From positions 14,403,837 to 14,467,836 of the forward strand of contig NC_026660.2 of the NCBI RefSeq assembly GCF_000004075.3: 64,000 nt of DNA, read 5' to 3'. Below are positions 36,941 through 48,901 of the stretch, one piece after another (the first letter of the stretch is position 1; each line of letters opens with the position of its first letter). This DNA is from Cucumis sativus (Eukaryota > Streptophyta > Magnoliopsida > Cucurbitales > Cucurbitaceae). A program made the translations under genes and the position numbers. A model generated the notes under the pieces. The model did not search any database and was not told the DNA's origin. It worked only from the letters and a program-made list of their open reading frames with translations.

Positions 36941-37190
36941 AAGTTTCATTGCGATTGATATATAGGCGTGTAGGTTTCGAGAATTTTTTTAGGGTTTTAT
37001 TTTTTAAAGAGAAATTAGTGAATGAATATATAACAAGAATCCAACATAAAATGCATGCATGGATATGGATCATACAATAGGATAAAGTAAACCTTAGTAT
37101 TTTACAGTTTTAGGTAGAAACTTTTGAATTACATGTTATAACTTAATTTTTGAATTAGGTTATAGCAAAATTTTGGGGTTGCGTGATACA

Positions 37191-37341
37191 CCAATATTGG
37201 CATTTCTTTATGTTCATATAGTATCATAAAGTCAATCCCAAAACGACTCTTCCTCTCTCTGTTCTTCATTAATTCATGTCATTTTTTTAACATCTTTGAA
37301 AGCATGAGTTTCTACAACCTCTCTCGCTTGGTTCTCATCAG

Positions 37342-37390
<49 letters not shown>

Positions 37391-39090
37391 CAAAAGCAAT
37401 GAATTTTGAAAGAACTAAAAGTTAACTCAAGCTCAAAATATAAAAACAAAAATTGCAGCATTTTGGAACCCCTAGGAATCAAATAGTGCAATGTTTTCAT
37501 TCAACAATTGTAAGGTGGATCGAGATTAAATCATTAAAACCTTCAAAAAGATAATCGGTGTCATCAAAATATTTTCAAATTAACAAAATAAAATTTATTT
37601 GTGAGATTATTAACCATTAACTACCAATTCCACCGCAAACACACACACAATCTACAGTAAAGCAAAAATGGTGACAAAACACTTCATTCTCGCATGGCAT
37701 AAAAAGATAAATAATGATGTTTTTTATTACTCATATTCAACTACATTCAAAAGCATGAAGCTACATTTACATCAAAACAAAACATGTGTTTAAATCTGAA
37801 ATAATAAGCTTTTAAGCGAATGGTTTTAATTTTCACCACCAATTTTTATTTATTCGTATATGGTATGTATATCTTGAAAAGTCTATCCTCATTCCTTTCT
37901 CCTTCAAGCATACTTCATCTTCTTTTCTTTAGCATTAGTACTTCATCCACATTTCATCACATCCCTTAAAACAAATGTCTACTTTCTCAATATCTGCCAA
38001 TTTCATAAAGGAAAATAAAACAATTAAAAAAATATAATCATATCCATCAAAACTGATTTCATTTTATTCTCAATTTCAATTGTTTTTTTTCAAATTTATA
38101 TATAGTTCAACACTTTGTTTTATAGAAAATCAGATTGAGTAAAACTCACACACACACACTGTATATATCAAAAAAAATAAGCACTCTTAATTTAAACCAC
38201 GACACCCTACAAATCGAATTGAGGATGAAACGGTATTCATGACGATACCATTGGAAAACCAACAACTTACGATGACACACTGCCACAATTTCCTTGATCC
38301 CCTCCAGTTTTTTGACAAATTTTAATTTCCTCTAATGGCTTAATACACATTTCACGTTAAAGCCCTCAATGTGGAAGATCCATATGTAGTTTACAAATTT
38401 GCCACTACACAAATTTACTTCATTAAACATATCCTCAAATTATCTTTGACATTTTCAACGGTTTTTTTTAGTTGTATATATAACTAATAAACACACATAT
38501 ACCTAGACCACATCAATTAATATCATCAGTATACTTTGTTATATTTGTATTTTTTTTTCAAAATATTACCATACGCATAAATTATTAAACCTAGAAATAA
38601 ACTATGTTGTATTTATTTATTTATTTATTTTCCAGTAGAACATGATCCTTCACCTAATTAGCCGAGTTATCATTCGACATAAAGAATTTATTAGTATAAA
38701 ATACATAGCTCAACTGACATCTGATGTGTGTAAGCGATCATGGGGTTTATGATTTGAATCACTGCACCCACATCATATTTCTCCCCAATTATTACTACTT
38801 TAATATTAGATCAATTAGTATAAAAAGAGAAATTTGATGTAACAATCAGTATAAAAAGATATTTATATTCGATCAAGGACTCGTGAACTCTAATAGACTA
38901 CATATTTTGGAGTAAGTTGAGAATCACCCACATTGAAAAGATAAGGAAAGATGTCACAATTTTTGTTAAAGAAATCAACGACGAACTACAGAATTACAAA
39001 AAATGTTTGGAGAAATCGACACAAACTAGGATAATCTGAGAAGGAGAGACATTATCTATTAACAAAGAGTTAAGTTACAAGGTTGAAAGG
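37191..39090. other. AT-rich DNA without identified gene
   Basis: There are no conserved ORFs or TE termini that I can name. It contains a (TA)n run at 37345-37389 and low-complexity T/A tracts. It follows the end of copy II and could be ordinary intergenic DNA or old, unrecognisable elements. Confidence 0.6.
37345..37389. repeat. TA dinucleotide microsatellite
   Basis: An uninterrupted run of about 22 TA units. Being perfect, it is likely to vary in length between individuals. Confidence 0.95.
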
Positions 39091-39700
39091 CTAGAGGTAA
39101 GCTTGGAACAACCAAACTATTATTAAGTTACAAATATCTTTCCACAAGTTAACAATAGATTTTGATTTTTTGTTAACAATGTTATTGTTTCTTTCTATCC
39201 AGACAGTCCAAAGTAAGTCAGCTATCACATTGAATCTAATGACATTTCTTCTACTTGATTGCTTTAGCTTGGATATCATTCTGCATATGGTAATTAAGTT
39301 TGAGAAACTCCCAAGTGCTCTCACCATTTTGTTTCACAACAATTTTGTGACTCTGCAATCTAGAAGGAGATTATCTTGATCTTCATTGTTTCATAGCATA
39401 AAGTATACCTGTTTGGATTCAAACATATAGACAGACATTTTTTTTTAATGACGTCCATCATATTAATTTTCCTATGGAATACAGTCCACAAGAAAAATTT
39501 GCATTTTAATTATAGACATCCAAGGGGTCTTTAAACTGCAGTGCTTTCTAGTTGAAGGGATATCTCCGATGAATGAATTAGCTGAGTATTTGGCACTAAT
39601 AATTTTCCTCCAAACCACATTTGGTTCTGTAAGATAACGACAAAGCCATTTATATAAGAGCGAGATGTTCGTGGTTCTTAGCTTTGAGATGGCCAAACCT
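39091..39700 (-). pseudogene. LINE (non-LTR retrotransposon) 3' remnant
   Basis: Two minus-frame pieces in the right order: ISKLRTTNISLLYKWLCRYL and LTEPNVVWRKIISAKY at 39696-39600, then LLWTVWIERNNNIVNKKSKS at 39210-39150. These resemble the region after the reverse-transcriptase core in plant L1-type elements. The polymerase motifs themselves are absent. An LTR start at 39703 cuts its upstream side. Confidence 0.7.
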
Positions 39701-39702
39701 CT

Positions 39703-39905
39703 TGTAACGACCCAACTTTCTACTAAGTTGGAGTCATTACCATTTAAATAAATATAGACTTTTTATTTTTAAAAATGAGAAAATACCAAAATTTTAAGAA
39801 AATATTTTAAATATTTAGTTAATATAATAGTAATATATATCTAAAGAAAGAAGGAAATAATTAATTAAATGATCAAAATAGCAGCCCAGAGGGAGAGGTA
39901 AAGGA
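39703..39905 (-). mobile_element. LTR fragment of the gypsy family
   Basis: It begins TGTAACGACCCAACTTTCTA and follows the first 200 bases of the LTRs at 3190 and 24323, then loses similarity near 39905. It is a truncated LTR inserted next to the LINE remnant. Confidence 0.65.
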
Positions 39906-40314
39906 AAATACCTCTTTAATAGGTTTAAATTTTTGTTATGTTTAGGTTTGTATTGTTTGGATGAGGTTTGAGATGGTTTCAAAGTAAAAGATAGCTCTAG
40001 TAAACTCTTTGAGCATTCTTTTGTGCAACTTACAAAATTTTATTGCCTATGCTGGAGTATGATTGAGCTGACTAATTTGTTTTTCTACTTCCTCTACTTC
40101 CTTATTCTACTTCTTTGTACCTTGCCTTCTACTCATTGTTTCTCTCTCATCTTTGGTCATGCTGAATTTTGATAACTAATGAGAAAGTTAAAGCTATCTG
40201 ACATTTTGATAAGGATATATGTGTAATTTGATGAGTGACGTTGGAGATGACTCTTAAGAATTGGTTCTTATGATTTATACTATACTTTGGGAATAGTAGG
40301 GCCTTGATGATTTT
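39906..40314. other. Unassigned AT-rich stretch
   Basis: I see no ORF, splice-supported exon or TE end. It probably belongs to the interior of the CACTA element whose second gene starts to be recognisable at 40315. Confidence 0.5.
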
Positions 40315-41119
40315 TCAATCTCAAAAGAATTTGAAAAAGACCAAAAAGCAACATTGTGGAAAGTAGTAAAGGTAAATATATTTATAAATAGTTTACAACT
40401 TAATTTAGCACATAATATACCATGCATTATTGTTTGGTTTTGTGTTATAGTGTCCTCTACAAGTAGATACTGTTGAATGTGGATATTATATTATGAGATA
40501 CATGCGCAAAATCATGAGTGAGGACACAAATATTATTATTGATGCAGTATGCTTTTAGACGACTTACATTTGTAACATTTAGATTAAGTACGAGTGGAGT
40601 GGGTTGAATTTTTAGCTCGGTACATATGGTAGACACACCTAGATATGATCTTGTTAATTTTGTGAATGACTAACATATCAAAATGCCTATAACTTTTTTT
40701 TGTGTAAATATTTTGTTCATAGCAATTATGCTTACATACATTGGACGCTTATATACATGGGACAATAGATGTGAGAGGATATAAAAAGTTTTGGTATACC
40801 ACAAATGTTTTTTGTTATATAAGATAGCTATTATTATTGTCCATTTTGGAATAGGCCACATATAAGAAATTTTTATTAATTATATTGGATTGGAATTGTG
40901 TCATTGTTGATGACATTGCTGAGAGTAGTGAAATTATTGTTGGTTCGCTTATTATACTAAATTATTAGTCATTTTTTTGTTGTGTAACTATTGGTTGAAG
41001 AGTTTATTTTGTTTATGAATATGTTTTATTGAAACGAATGTACGTAATGCAAAAAACAAAAAATGGAACATTTTATATATTAAATATATTAATAAATGAT
41101 ATACATGACGTTAAATATA
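40315..41119 (+). pseudogene. CACTA second-gene 3' end with Ulp1-type catalytic motif
   Basis: The forward frame reads KDQKATLWKVVK up to a donor at 40372. After an intron ending TGTGTTATAG (40450) it continues CPLQVDTVECGYYIMRYMRK, then stops near 40556. The Gln-x5-6-Cys-Gly pattern is the active-site end of the C48 protease domain often found in plant CACTA elements. Downstream, 41045-41119 equals the inner part of the CACTA end at 25934-26030. The protease N-terminal half with the catalytic His and Asp is not seen. The element is broken off at the LTR starting at 41120. Confidence 0.75.
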
Positions 41120-44100
41120 TGTTTAACACCCGAAAACTATTAAGATTTTTTTTATTGTTTTTATTTTGTTAAATTTTAGGTGGTACTTGTGAAATTGTTT
41201 TAAACTGTGGAGATTAAGTGTTTGGAAGGATGTGAATTCTATTGTTAAAATTTGATTTGTGGGATTAAATTTTTGGAAATTGGAATTCTATTGTTAAAAT
41301 TTGATTTTTGAATTATTGGTTGGTGAATTAAAGTTGTAAAGTTAAAAGTATTATAAGTAATTATTGATGCGTGTATATAGAAAGTTAGGGACGAGTAAGA
41401 ATAATTATATCATGGAATCATATAATTATTAAGGAAAAATATAAAAGAGGTGATGAAATGGGGTATTAATGAAGAGAGGGAAAATTAATTCGCATAGGAA
41501 GAGAAGAAGGAAAAGAAAAGTTGTTTGGTGAAATTAAATAATTATAATAATAATAATTACTATTATTATTATTACTATAGTATATATTAAATAAGCCTCC
41601 CTCGTTTTTTGTGCCCATATTCTCCACCCACTATTTCTCCATCACCAATCAACTCTAGAGCAGCCGCTGCCCCGCTCCTCGAGCCATCGTCATGCACAGC
41701 ACTCCAGTGAGAGAGTCCCCGTCACGGTTGCATAGATTGGTTATTTTATAGAATTTTGAGTTTTTCTTTGCTTTTCTTCGTTGTGCTGTAACTTTATATG
41801 AGACATTTTAAATTAAGATTTTTTACTTTCTAGCTTGTTTTGCCTTTGTATTATGGATTGCTTTTTGGAAATTTTGAGTTTCTTTTTTTTTTTGTCTTTT
41901 GTTGTGCGAGTTTTTTGAGGAAACGTTTTAAATTTAGTTTTATTATCTTTTAGTTTGTATTTTGCATTGTATGGATTCTTCTAAAACTTTGACTCTCTTC
42001 TTTGTCTTTTTTTCATCATTTATTGTGCGATCTCTTTTTATGAGACATTTTTATTTTAGATTTATACATTTAGCTTACAATATTTGAAATTTGGAGTTTG
42101 TTTGGATATTTTTATCCTTTTGGTATTCTCTGTTTTTTCCTTTATTTTGTTTAATGGGTGAATGTTTTTTCAACAAATGTGGAATTTGTTTTCTTCTTAC
42201 GTAGTTGCATTTTCTTTGAAACTTTAGTGTGTCATGATTATTCAGATCTCCTTGTTTCTCTCTTACGTGTCGTTTCTCTGTTTGTTATGTTTTTTCATGA
42301 TTATGGAGAGTGTTCCTTTTAAATTTGGGTTGAAATTTAGGGTTTTCTTCTTATTATTTTTATCCTTTGTTGTGCGATGTCATTTTATAAGATATTTTAA
42401 ATATAGATTTATTAATTTTTAGCACTTGCATTTTGTATATAGATTGTTTTTTGAAATTTAGGGTTTTATTCTTGTTCTTTGTTTGGGTTCTTTGTTGTGA
42501 TGTTTTTTATGCAACGATTTATGTCTTTCGATCCATTGTTGTGTGATTTCTATTTATGAGATATTTTTAATTGTTTGTTATCTAGCTTGCATTTTGTATA
42601 TTATGGACTGTTTTTGGAAATTTTGAGTTTTGTTTTCTTTTTTTGTCCTTTGTTGTGCGATGGTTTTTAAAAAAAAGAAAATGAATATTATTTTTCTCTC
42701 TCTCTCGCCGCACACCCTCCCCCCTTTTTTTTTCTTTCTTCTTTTCTTTCTCTTCTCTTCTTCTTTTCTCTTTTCTTTTCCTCCATTCTTCTTCCGTTTC
42801 TCCTTCTTCCTTCAGCCCAGCAACCACCCACCCCAAATCTCTTCTTCTTTTCTCTTTTCTTCCTCTTCTGTTCGACGCCGACCATCAGACGAAGCCGAAC
42901 ACCGCCGCTCGTGTCCAGATCTGCGAAGCCTTCTTTTTCGTTCACCGAAGCCGAAGCCTAACCGTCGTCCTTCTTTCCTTTTCGCTCGTCCGCCACCCAC
43001 CGTCACCGCCCAACTCTCCTCGTCCCGCTATCGCCGCTGCACTCGTCTAAAGTCGTCGTGCGTCCAGATTGCGAAGCCGCCGCGCGGCTCATCCGCGTCG
43101 TTCCTTCCAGATTCGCAACCGCCCGAGCCACCTCGTCAACTATCTGCACCGTCGCGTCTGTTCGTCGGCCGACAGTAAGACAACATCGTACTTCTTCTTA
43201 CAGCCGCAATTCATAAATTGACGTACACTCTCATCTGTTTGTACCTTTGTCATTTAGGTTCGATCGTCACTGCTGCTGTTTTGTTTTGTTGTGAGTTCTC
43301 TGATAAGTAAAATTGATAGTTTATGCGTGATGGATTGTTAAGATGAAATATCAAATTAAACATTTGGTTAACGTTGTTCTTGTGTTGTAAGTGACATTGG
43401 TGATGAATTGTTAAGATGAAATATCAAATTAAACATTTGGTTAACATTGTTCTTGTGTTGGAAGTGACATTGGGTCTCTCGTGTTCATAACCAAAATTGT
43501 GAATTTTGGAGTTCGGCTCGCTAATACTTGGTAAGCTAGAATCTACTTAGGAGAAATTTTAGAGGAAGTGTGTATCATGAAAGTAATTGAGTTTCATAAT
43601 TTTTATGTTTAGGTATCTTTCGTTGGATATAGTTTGTTCGAGAAATTGAGCAACCTTGAGGTAAGGGATTTTCTACTGGACTCAATAACAAAAATTAAGA
43701 TGTATTGACTGTATGGATCGTAATATTATATCTGAATGAGTAGGGATGACGGTTATGATGTATGTTTGGATGTGTTCTTAATGTTTAATGTTTACTGGGA
43801 GAAATTTATATATATGTGCATAGATTGATGTGGACTTGTGGTTGAGTGTATGTTGTGACTGTCTGATTATGTATATTTACAAACCTAAGGATGTGGAAAC
43901 GACTGAATCTCGTAGATGTTGCTTATATAAAGTGTGGATTTTAATTCGTAGATTGATTGTTATTTAGACTGAATGTATGATCTATTGTTATGGTTGTGTG
44001 CTTGTGAACGGAAGAGACGTCATGGTTGTGCCCTTGTAGACTGAGGAGGAGGTTATGATTATTTAGTTTGTAGACTGATGTATTGATATGTTTTTGACTG

Positions 44101-44852
44101 ACCTTGGGCCAAACTAGAATAAGACGACTGTTTGGGGTTAAATGAGGAGTTTATGTGATGAGACTGTTTAACTGAACCGACTGTTAAGATGTTTAGAATG
44201 GACTGAGGGAAAAATTATTAGTTTTCCTATTGGGTAGTTACCTTCTCGGTGTCCTACGGGATCACCACCCTTTTGTGCATCCTTTGGGAGCACTCGACTG
44301 ATATGTGCATCCTTCGGGAGCACTCGACTGATATGTGCATCCTTCGGGAGCACTAGACTGATATGTGTTTCTGCAGAACACTAGACTGATATGTACGTCC
44401 CTCGGGGCGTTAGACTGATTATGTGTATTCTACGGGATCACAAGACTCTGACTGTACATGGTATACCCAATAGAAAGTTAGGGACCAGTAGTGGGTCTCT
44501 TACTGAGTATATTTATACTCTCCCTTTTATGTTTAACTTTTTCAGGCAAAGGTTGAGGGTGGCAAACCGACGAGGGGCAGGAAGGAAGCGTGATTGCCAC
44601 AGGGAATATGTTATTGTTGCTTCCGCTTTATGTTTTTGATGTTTAAAACATTGTGATGGAACTGAGCTTACAAACTATTATTTTAGTAAAAAGTACTTTT
44701 AAAGTTTTAGAACATTTGAAACCGGGCTCGACTTAATTTTGTTTTTTCTCGATTGTATGTTTTCAAAAGTCTTATATTTCATTTTGTATCAATCAAGGTC
44801 TTTTGTTAAAAATTAACGACTTCGACTTAGTTAGAAAAGTTGGGTCGTTACA
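41120..44852 (+). mobile_element. Long solo-type gypsy LTR, sense orientation
   Basis: It begins TGTTTAACACCCGAAAACT and ends GAAAAGTTGGGTCGTTACA, the inverted counterparts of the LTR A ends. From 43600 to 44850 it is the reverse complement of LTR A (2814-3189 and 5361-6300), including the 30-bp minisatellite at 44265-44425. At 3.7 kb it is larger than LTR A because of a tandem array at 41745-42665 and a pyrimidine-rich, then G/C-rich stretch (42690-43170) whose long ORF matches nothing I know. No gypsy coding region follows. No matching target duplication is seen. Confidence 0.65.
41745..42665 (-). repeat. ~110-120-bp tandem array inside the LTR
   Basis: Units are built on 'ttttgagttt', 'tttgttgtgcga', 'atgagacatttt' and 'gcattttgtat'. 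The reverse complement of 41900-42330, including its non-repetitive middle, reappears at 51720-52140. The arrays at 48950-51700 and 57300-59060 are the same family in the opposite orientation. Confidence 0.8.
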
Positions 44853-45360
44853 TCGACGGTGCTGCGACAGTTGACGATGACGATAGGAGCTGCGTTGGTC
44901 GTAGGGGTCGCGGTTGTCGGAGATGCACAGTGAGTGCGGCGGCTAGGGTTAGAGGGAAGAAGGAGATTGAAGATGATGATGAATAATCAACTCACAGTTT
45001 ACGAGATGGCCTTATTTAATTGCAATAATAGTATTATTAATAATTATTATTACTATTATATCTTTTAAATGAAAAATCCTTTTTTGTTATTCCTTTTCAA
45101 ATCCATTATTCCTCTCTGTTCATTAACTCTAACCCATCAAATCCATCTTCTCATTCATTTTTTTTCTCCGAATAAACCAAAATTATCATAAACCCTCCAT
45201 AATCTTCCTAATATACATAAATCAATTCACAATTAACCTTAATCACCCGATCTTTAACCAAACCAATATAATAAAAATCAATGTTTCCAAATCTCAAAAC
45301 TCATTAAATATCCTTCCATAATACTCAACTTTCACAACTTCCATAATTCTCAAATTTGTT
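44853..45360 (-). mobile_element. LTR fragment (element B or C type)
   Basis: It starts within an LTR: 'ggctagggttagagggaaga' resembles 'ggctagggtttgaatggtga' at 4760, followed by 'cttatttaat' and A/T-rich sequence as at 4830-5000. No LTR termini are present. The 41120-44852 LTR probably inserted into it. Confidence 0.5.
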
Positions 45361-46937
45361 TATTATGACATTTTTTAAATGTCAAGGATATGTAGAAAGA
45401 ATACTCAATTGTAAGAAATTGTGCAAGGTGTGAAAAGTTTAACATGTAGAGGGCATGACTCACCTTCATGAATATTGGTTTAATCGTGCAAGATTATGCA
45501 CCTAATGGTTCCCAACCTTTTATTACATTTCTTACAATTGAGTATTCTTTCTGCTTGTCTTGAATATGATAGATTTGATATTGAAAAACAAAATATATGG
45601 GGTCCAATCAAGATTTTTCCTCTATGTTATTCATAGTTTTAATTATTACTATTGTGCAATATATATATAACAACAACTATTAGCTGCCTCGAATAAAAAG
45701 GGTGAGATTTTTTTGGACTTTACTTTAGGTATAGTGTGTGTGTGTGATGTTATGTAATATGACGTTCAAAAAAGAATAGAAATGATATCTAAAAGAACAT
45801 GCAATTATGAGTTTAGAGTTCAATTTCTAGGATTTTTATGAGTTTGAGAATCAATTAAAAAGTTTTGTAATGTAAGGAATTATCGAACCTCAAAGAGAGG
45901 GAGATTTTGAAACAATCGGGGATTCCTAAAATGTAAAGGCGATGTAGCAATGAAGAAAATATCACACCAATCCAATTTCTACTCTTCACTTGTAACGAAA
46001 GCTTGTCCAAACCCCTCCACATCCCCTTCTCTCTGCCATAGCTTTTTCTTCTCTTCAATCGAAAGTTGGAACAATTTCTTTGTTTCCATCTTCATTCTCT
46101 CCATCAACGAATTGCTCACTCCATGCTTCACCAACTGTAATTAATTTAACCAATTATTTTCAGATTCCTGTTACTAATTAAACACATAGAAACAAAGAGC
46201 GAGGAGATATTATAAACCTGAAAGAATCCCCAATTTTTGCAAGTAAAGTGAAGGCGAGACAATTCGTAGTCCATTGTATCATCGAAGCAGAAGTTGGAGA
46301 TGCAATCAAGGGGATTTGGACATGAGGGGCGGTGGTGGTGACGGGATCGGGCGTCATTGGAGATGGCCTTCTTCGCATTTGGAGATGGTTTCTTCGTGTG
46401 AGTGAGGTTTTTTGATTTGGGGGAAAGTTTTGATTTGGGAAAAAATGTTGATTTGAGGAAACATCTTAATTAACCTTAATTTTTATCTAAATTTAATTTA
46501 AATTTATTAAAATTAAAAAAATTCATGTATCTTCTATGACATCAAATAACTGTAGCGAAAAGTATTATTCGAAAAATTCCACATTTTCCCGCTAAAAATG
46601 CGTTTTTTCACCTTTTGTGACAGTTTTTTTTCTCCATGCATTTTGTGACATAAAGAACTATCGTAGTAGAGAGTTTTTCTTGTAGTGAAGTTTCATTTCG
46701 ATTGATATATAGACGTGTACGTTTCGAGAATTTTTTTAGTGTTCTATTTTTTAAAGAGAAATTAGTGAATGAATATATAACAAAAATCCAACATAAAATG
46801 CATGCATGGATATGGATCATATAATAGGATAAAGTAAACCCTAGTATTTTACACTATTAGGTAGAAACTTTTGAATTACATGCCATAACTTAATTTTGGA
46901 ATCAGGTTATAGCAAAATTTTGGGGTTGCGTGACACA
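45361..46937. repeat. Duplicated block, copy I, right part
   Basis: Matches 35740-37187 from about 45490. The first 130 bases repeat 'gtgcaaggtgtgaaaagttt' found at 2748, next to the end of the left part. A 26-bp perfect inverted repeat lies at 45394-45419 and 45527-45552 (AGAAAGAATACTCAATTG...), giving a possible hairpin absent from copy II. The block stops at GCGTGACACA, where a CACTA end is inserted. Confidence 0.8.
45860..46350 (-). pseudogene. SRG1-like 2-oxoglutarate/Fe(II) oxygenase fragment (copy I)
   Basis: Second copy of the fragment at 36105-36600: exon 2 begins at 46134 and exon 1 ends at 46218, with the same intron between. The REKGMWRGLDKL frame and its mutations (stop after the first 70-80 residues, missing catalytic core) are shared, so the decay began before the block was duplicated. 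Only a few substitutions distinguish the copies. Confidence 0.85.
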
Positions 46938-47307
46938 CACTACTACAAAAATTGGTTTACTTGATGTTTTTAAAAGCGTCAAGGAATCGGCTGTCAAGTA
47001 TAGTCACATTATCTGACACTAAAAAATTGTCAAGTATACATTTACTTGACACTGTATTAACGTTAACTAATCTATCACACTTGACGCTTATTACGTGTCA
47101 ATTGACGTCATATACATGACACCTTTTTACTTGTCAAGTAGAGTCCTATACTTGACGACTTTTGCACTTCAAGTAAGATCATATACTTGACACTATTTAC
47201 ATGTCAAGTAAGATAATATATTTGACATTGTTTACTTATCAAGTAAGATAGTATACTTGACGCTATTTATCCGTCAAGTAAAAAATAAGATAGTATACTT
47301 GACATGT
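46938..47307. mobile_element. CACTA terminal fragment, inverted relative to 25934-26376
   Basis: It starts CACTACTACAAAAATTGG after flank ACA and carries the same series of 'acttgac'/'gtcaagta' repeats as the reverse complement of 26376-26050. It breaks off after CTTGACATG, where an LTR begins at 47308. The break falls at the same place in the family as the break at 41119. Confidence 0.85.
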
Positions 47308-47760
47308 TGTAACAACCCCACTTTTCTACTAAGCGAGTGAGTTTAGCCCCTAAAAATAGCATAAATACTTAAAATATATATAAAGAGAAAACAAAATAAG
47401 TAAGTAAATAACCAAAATAACCAATTCAAAATACTATTTTGGGCTCTTTAAAATAGCATAAATACTTAAACAAGTAAACGTGAGTTTTGAAATAAACCTC
47501 TGAAAAATATAATTACTGAAAATAAATGCGGAAGAAACTGAACTATCCTCTATAGTGAACCACAATCATTTCTTATCATTCGTCACCTTGCCCTTACCTC
47601 TCCCCTTACCTGAAAATTACACATTTAAGAGAGTGAGTATAAATTTATACTCAGTAAGAGGCTCACTATTTGTCTCACTATGTGTCTATTAGTCTCTCGT
47701 TAGAGTCCTGAAATAAACCAAATGGTCATATTACATCTCTCTTAGTTACACCACTGAAAA
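47308..47760 (-). mobile_element. LTR fragment of the element B family
   Basis: It begins TGTAACAACCCCACTTTTCT and continues like 24323-25170 ('ccttacctctccccttacct', 'gagagtgagtataaatttat'), with the middle shortened. It ends within 'cttagttacaccactgaaaa', where a different LTR starts. Confidence 0.7.
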
Positions 47761-48901
47761 TGTTGGCTTTTTGGCCCTTAATCTCAAATTAATTAATTTT
47801 AATTATTCAATTAATTTATGTTTTGATGATAACAAATCTGATTTTTTTATTGACAATTTTATTAATTTGAATAGACCATATCGTAGAGCTTGGAAAAATG
47901 ATTCCAACGCCTCTTGAATCACCCAAATCGAAGTTCAAATGAAGAAAATATTCCTAAAAGAAGCTTAACAGAAAAATACCCGAGATGGTGACGTGGCAAC
48001 CAAGCATTTAATTTGAACCAATTAGAGAAAGCCACTTGGAGCAATGAAGGAGTAACAAAAGTAACAAATGTGGTTTTTGGTTATGTTTTATTGGCTTTTA
48101 TAAAGAAAATGAATTTAAAAAGAAAATGATTTTAATATTATTATTTTTTCTTGTATCTAACGACTAGTTTTTTTAAAAAGATGGTGAATTTGCTTTATTG
48201 GTTTCTTTTTAAACAAAATATTTTGAAAAGACATATTAATATATTATTATTTATATTGTGTCTAACGTCTAATTAAATTTAAATCTCAACCATTCATTTT
48301 TCTTTTACTTATATCTAATGACAAAAAATGATTTTAAATTTATCTCTCTCTTTTTAAATACTTCACTTTTCCCAAATTTTAAATGACAAGATCATTAAAT
48401 CTGTTAAATTTGTGAGCTTCAAATTGTATACTCACTCTTTTAGAGAGTTTTCTTTTGTGTGATTTAAAAACTTCAACATATTGTAATGGTTGGATCCTAA
48501 CCCGTGAAAAGGATCGGGTTTACTCTTGAACCCGAAAAATGAGCAAGAATCGATTCGGCTCAAATCCGTAGAAAGAGTCCAAAGAAGATTTTCAATCAAA
48601 ATCCCAAGAGATGCTTGGGAAAGTGGATGTAGGTTGAGTTTAACCGAACCACGGTAAAATTACAGTGTCTTCTTCTCTAACTTTTTTCTAATTATTTTTT
48701 AATTTAATTTTAGTTACATATTCTTATTGGATGAGTTTGATTGCATACTTTTATTCATATATTTTTTTATCAATCTTGTTATTCAACAAAGTTATTTATT
48801 TAAAATTAAAAAATATCTAATTAGTTGATTTTACTTTTTATTTGTCAAAAAGTTTATTTAAACCCTATTCACCCCTCTAGGGTTGCCATACCAATCCAAC
48901 A
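47761..48901 (+). mobile_element. Copia-like solo LTR (1,141 bp)
   Basis: It starts TGTTGGCTTTTTGGCCC and ends CCATACCAATCCAACA, with TG...CA ends. The stretch 'taaccgaaccacggtaaaat' near 48640 is of a type seen in copia LTRs. No internal region is present. The only candidate target duplication is AAAA on each side, which is weak. Lineage is inferred from the LTR words only. Confidence 0.55.

Larger units (their letters stand above)
35711..37190. repeat. Duplicated block, copy II, right part
   Basis: It matches 45490-46937 closely, starting at 'tagattatgcacctaatggt'. It contains the oxygenase fragment, a CACTA-type terminus ending TTCTTGTAGTG at 36940 (46687 in copy I), and then about 250 bases of flank shared by both copies. 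Shared flank outside the terminus means the duplication involved more than transposition. After GCGTGATACA (37190) copy II continues as unrelated DNA, while copy I is interrupted by another CACTA end at the same base. Confidence 0.85.

Noticed and set aside
42630..43178. A 182-codon forward ORF rich in Phe, Ser, Pro and Arg
   Set aside because: It runs through a pyrimidine-rich tract and the G/C-rich part of an LTR. Similar stretches in the other LTRs give different, unrelated ORFs.
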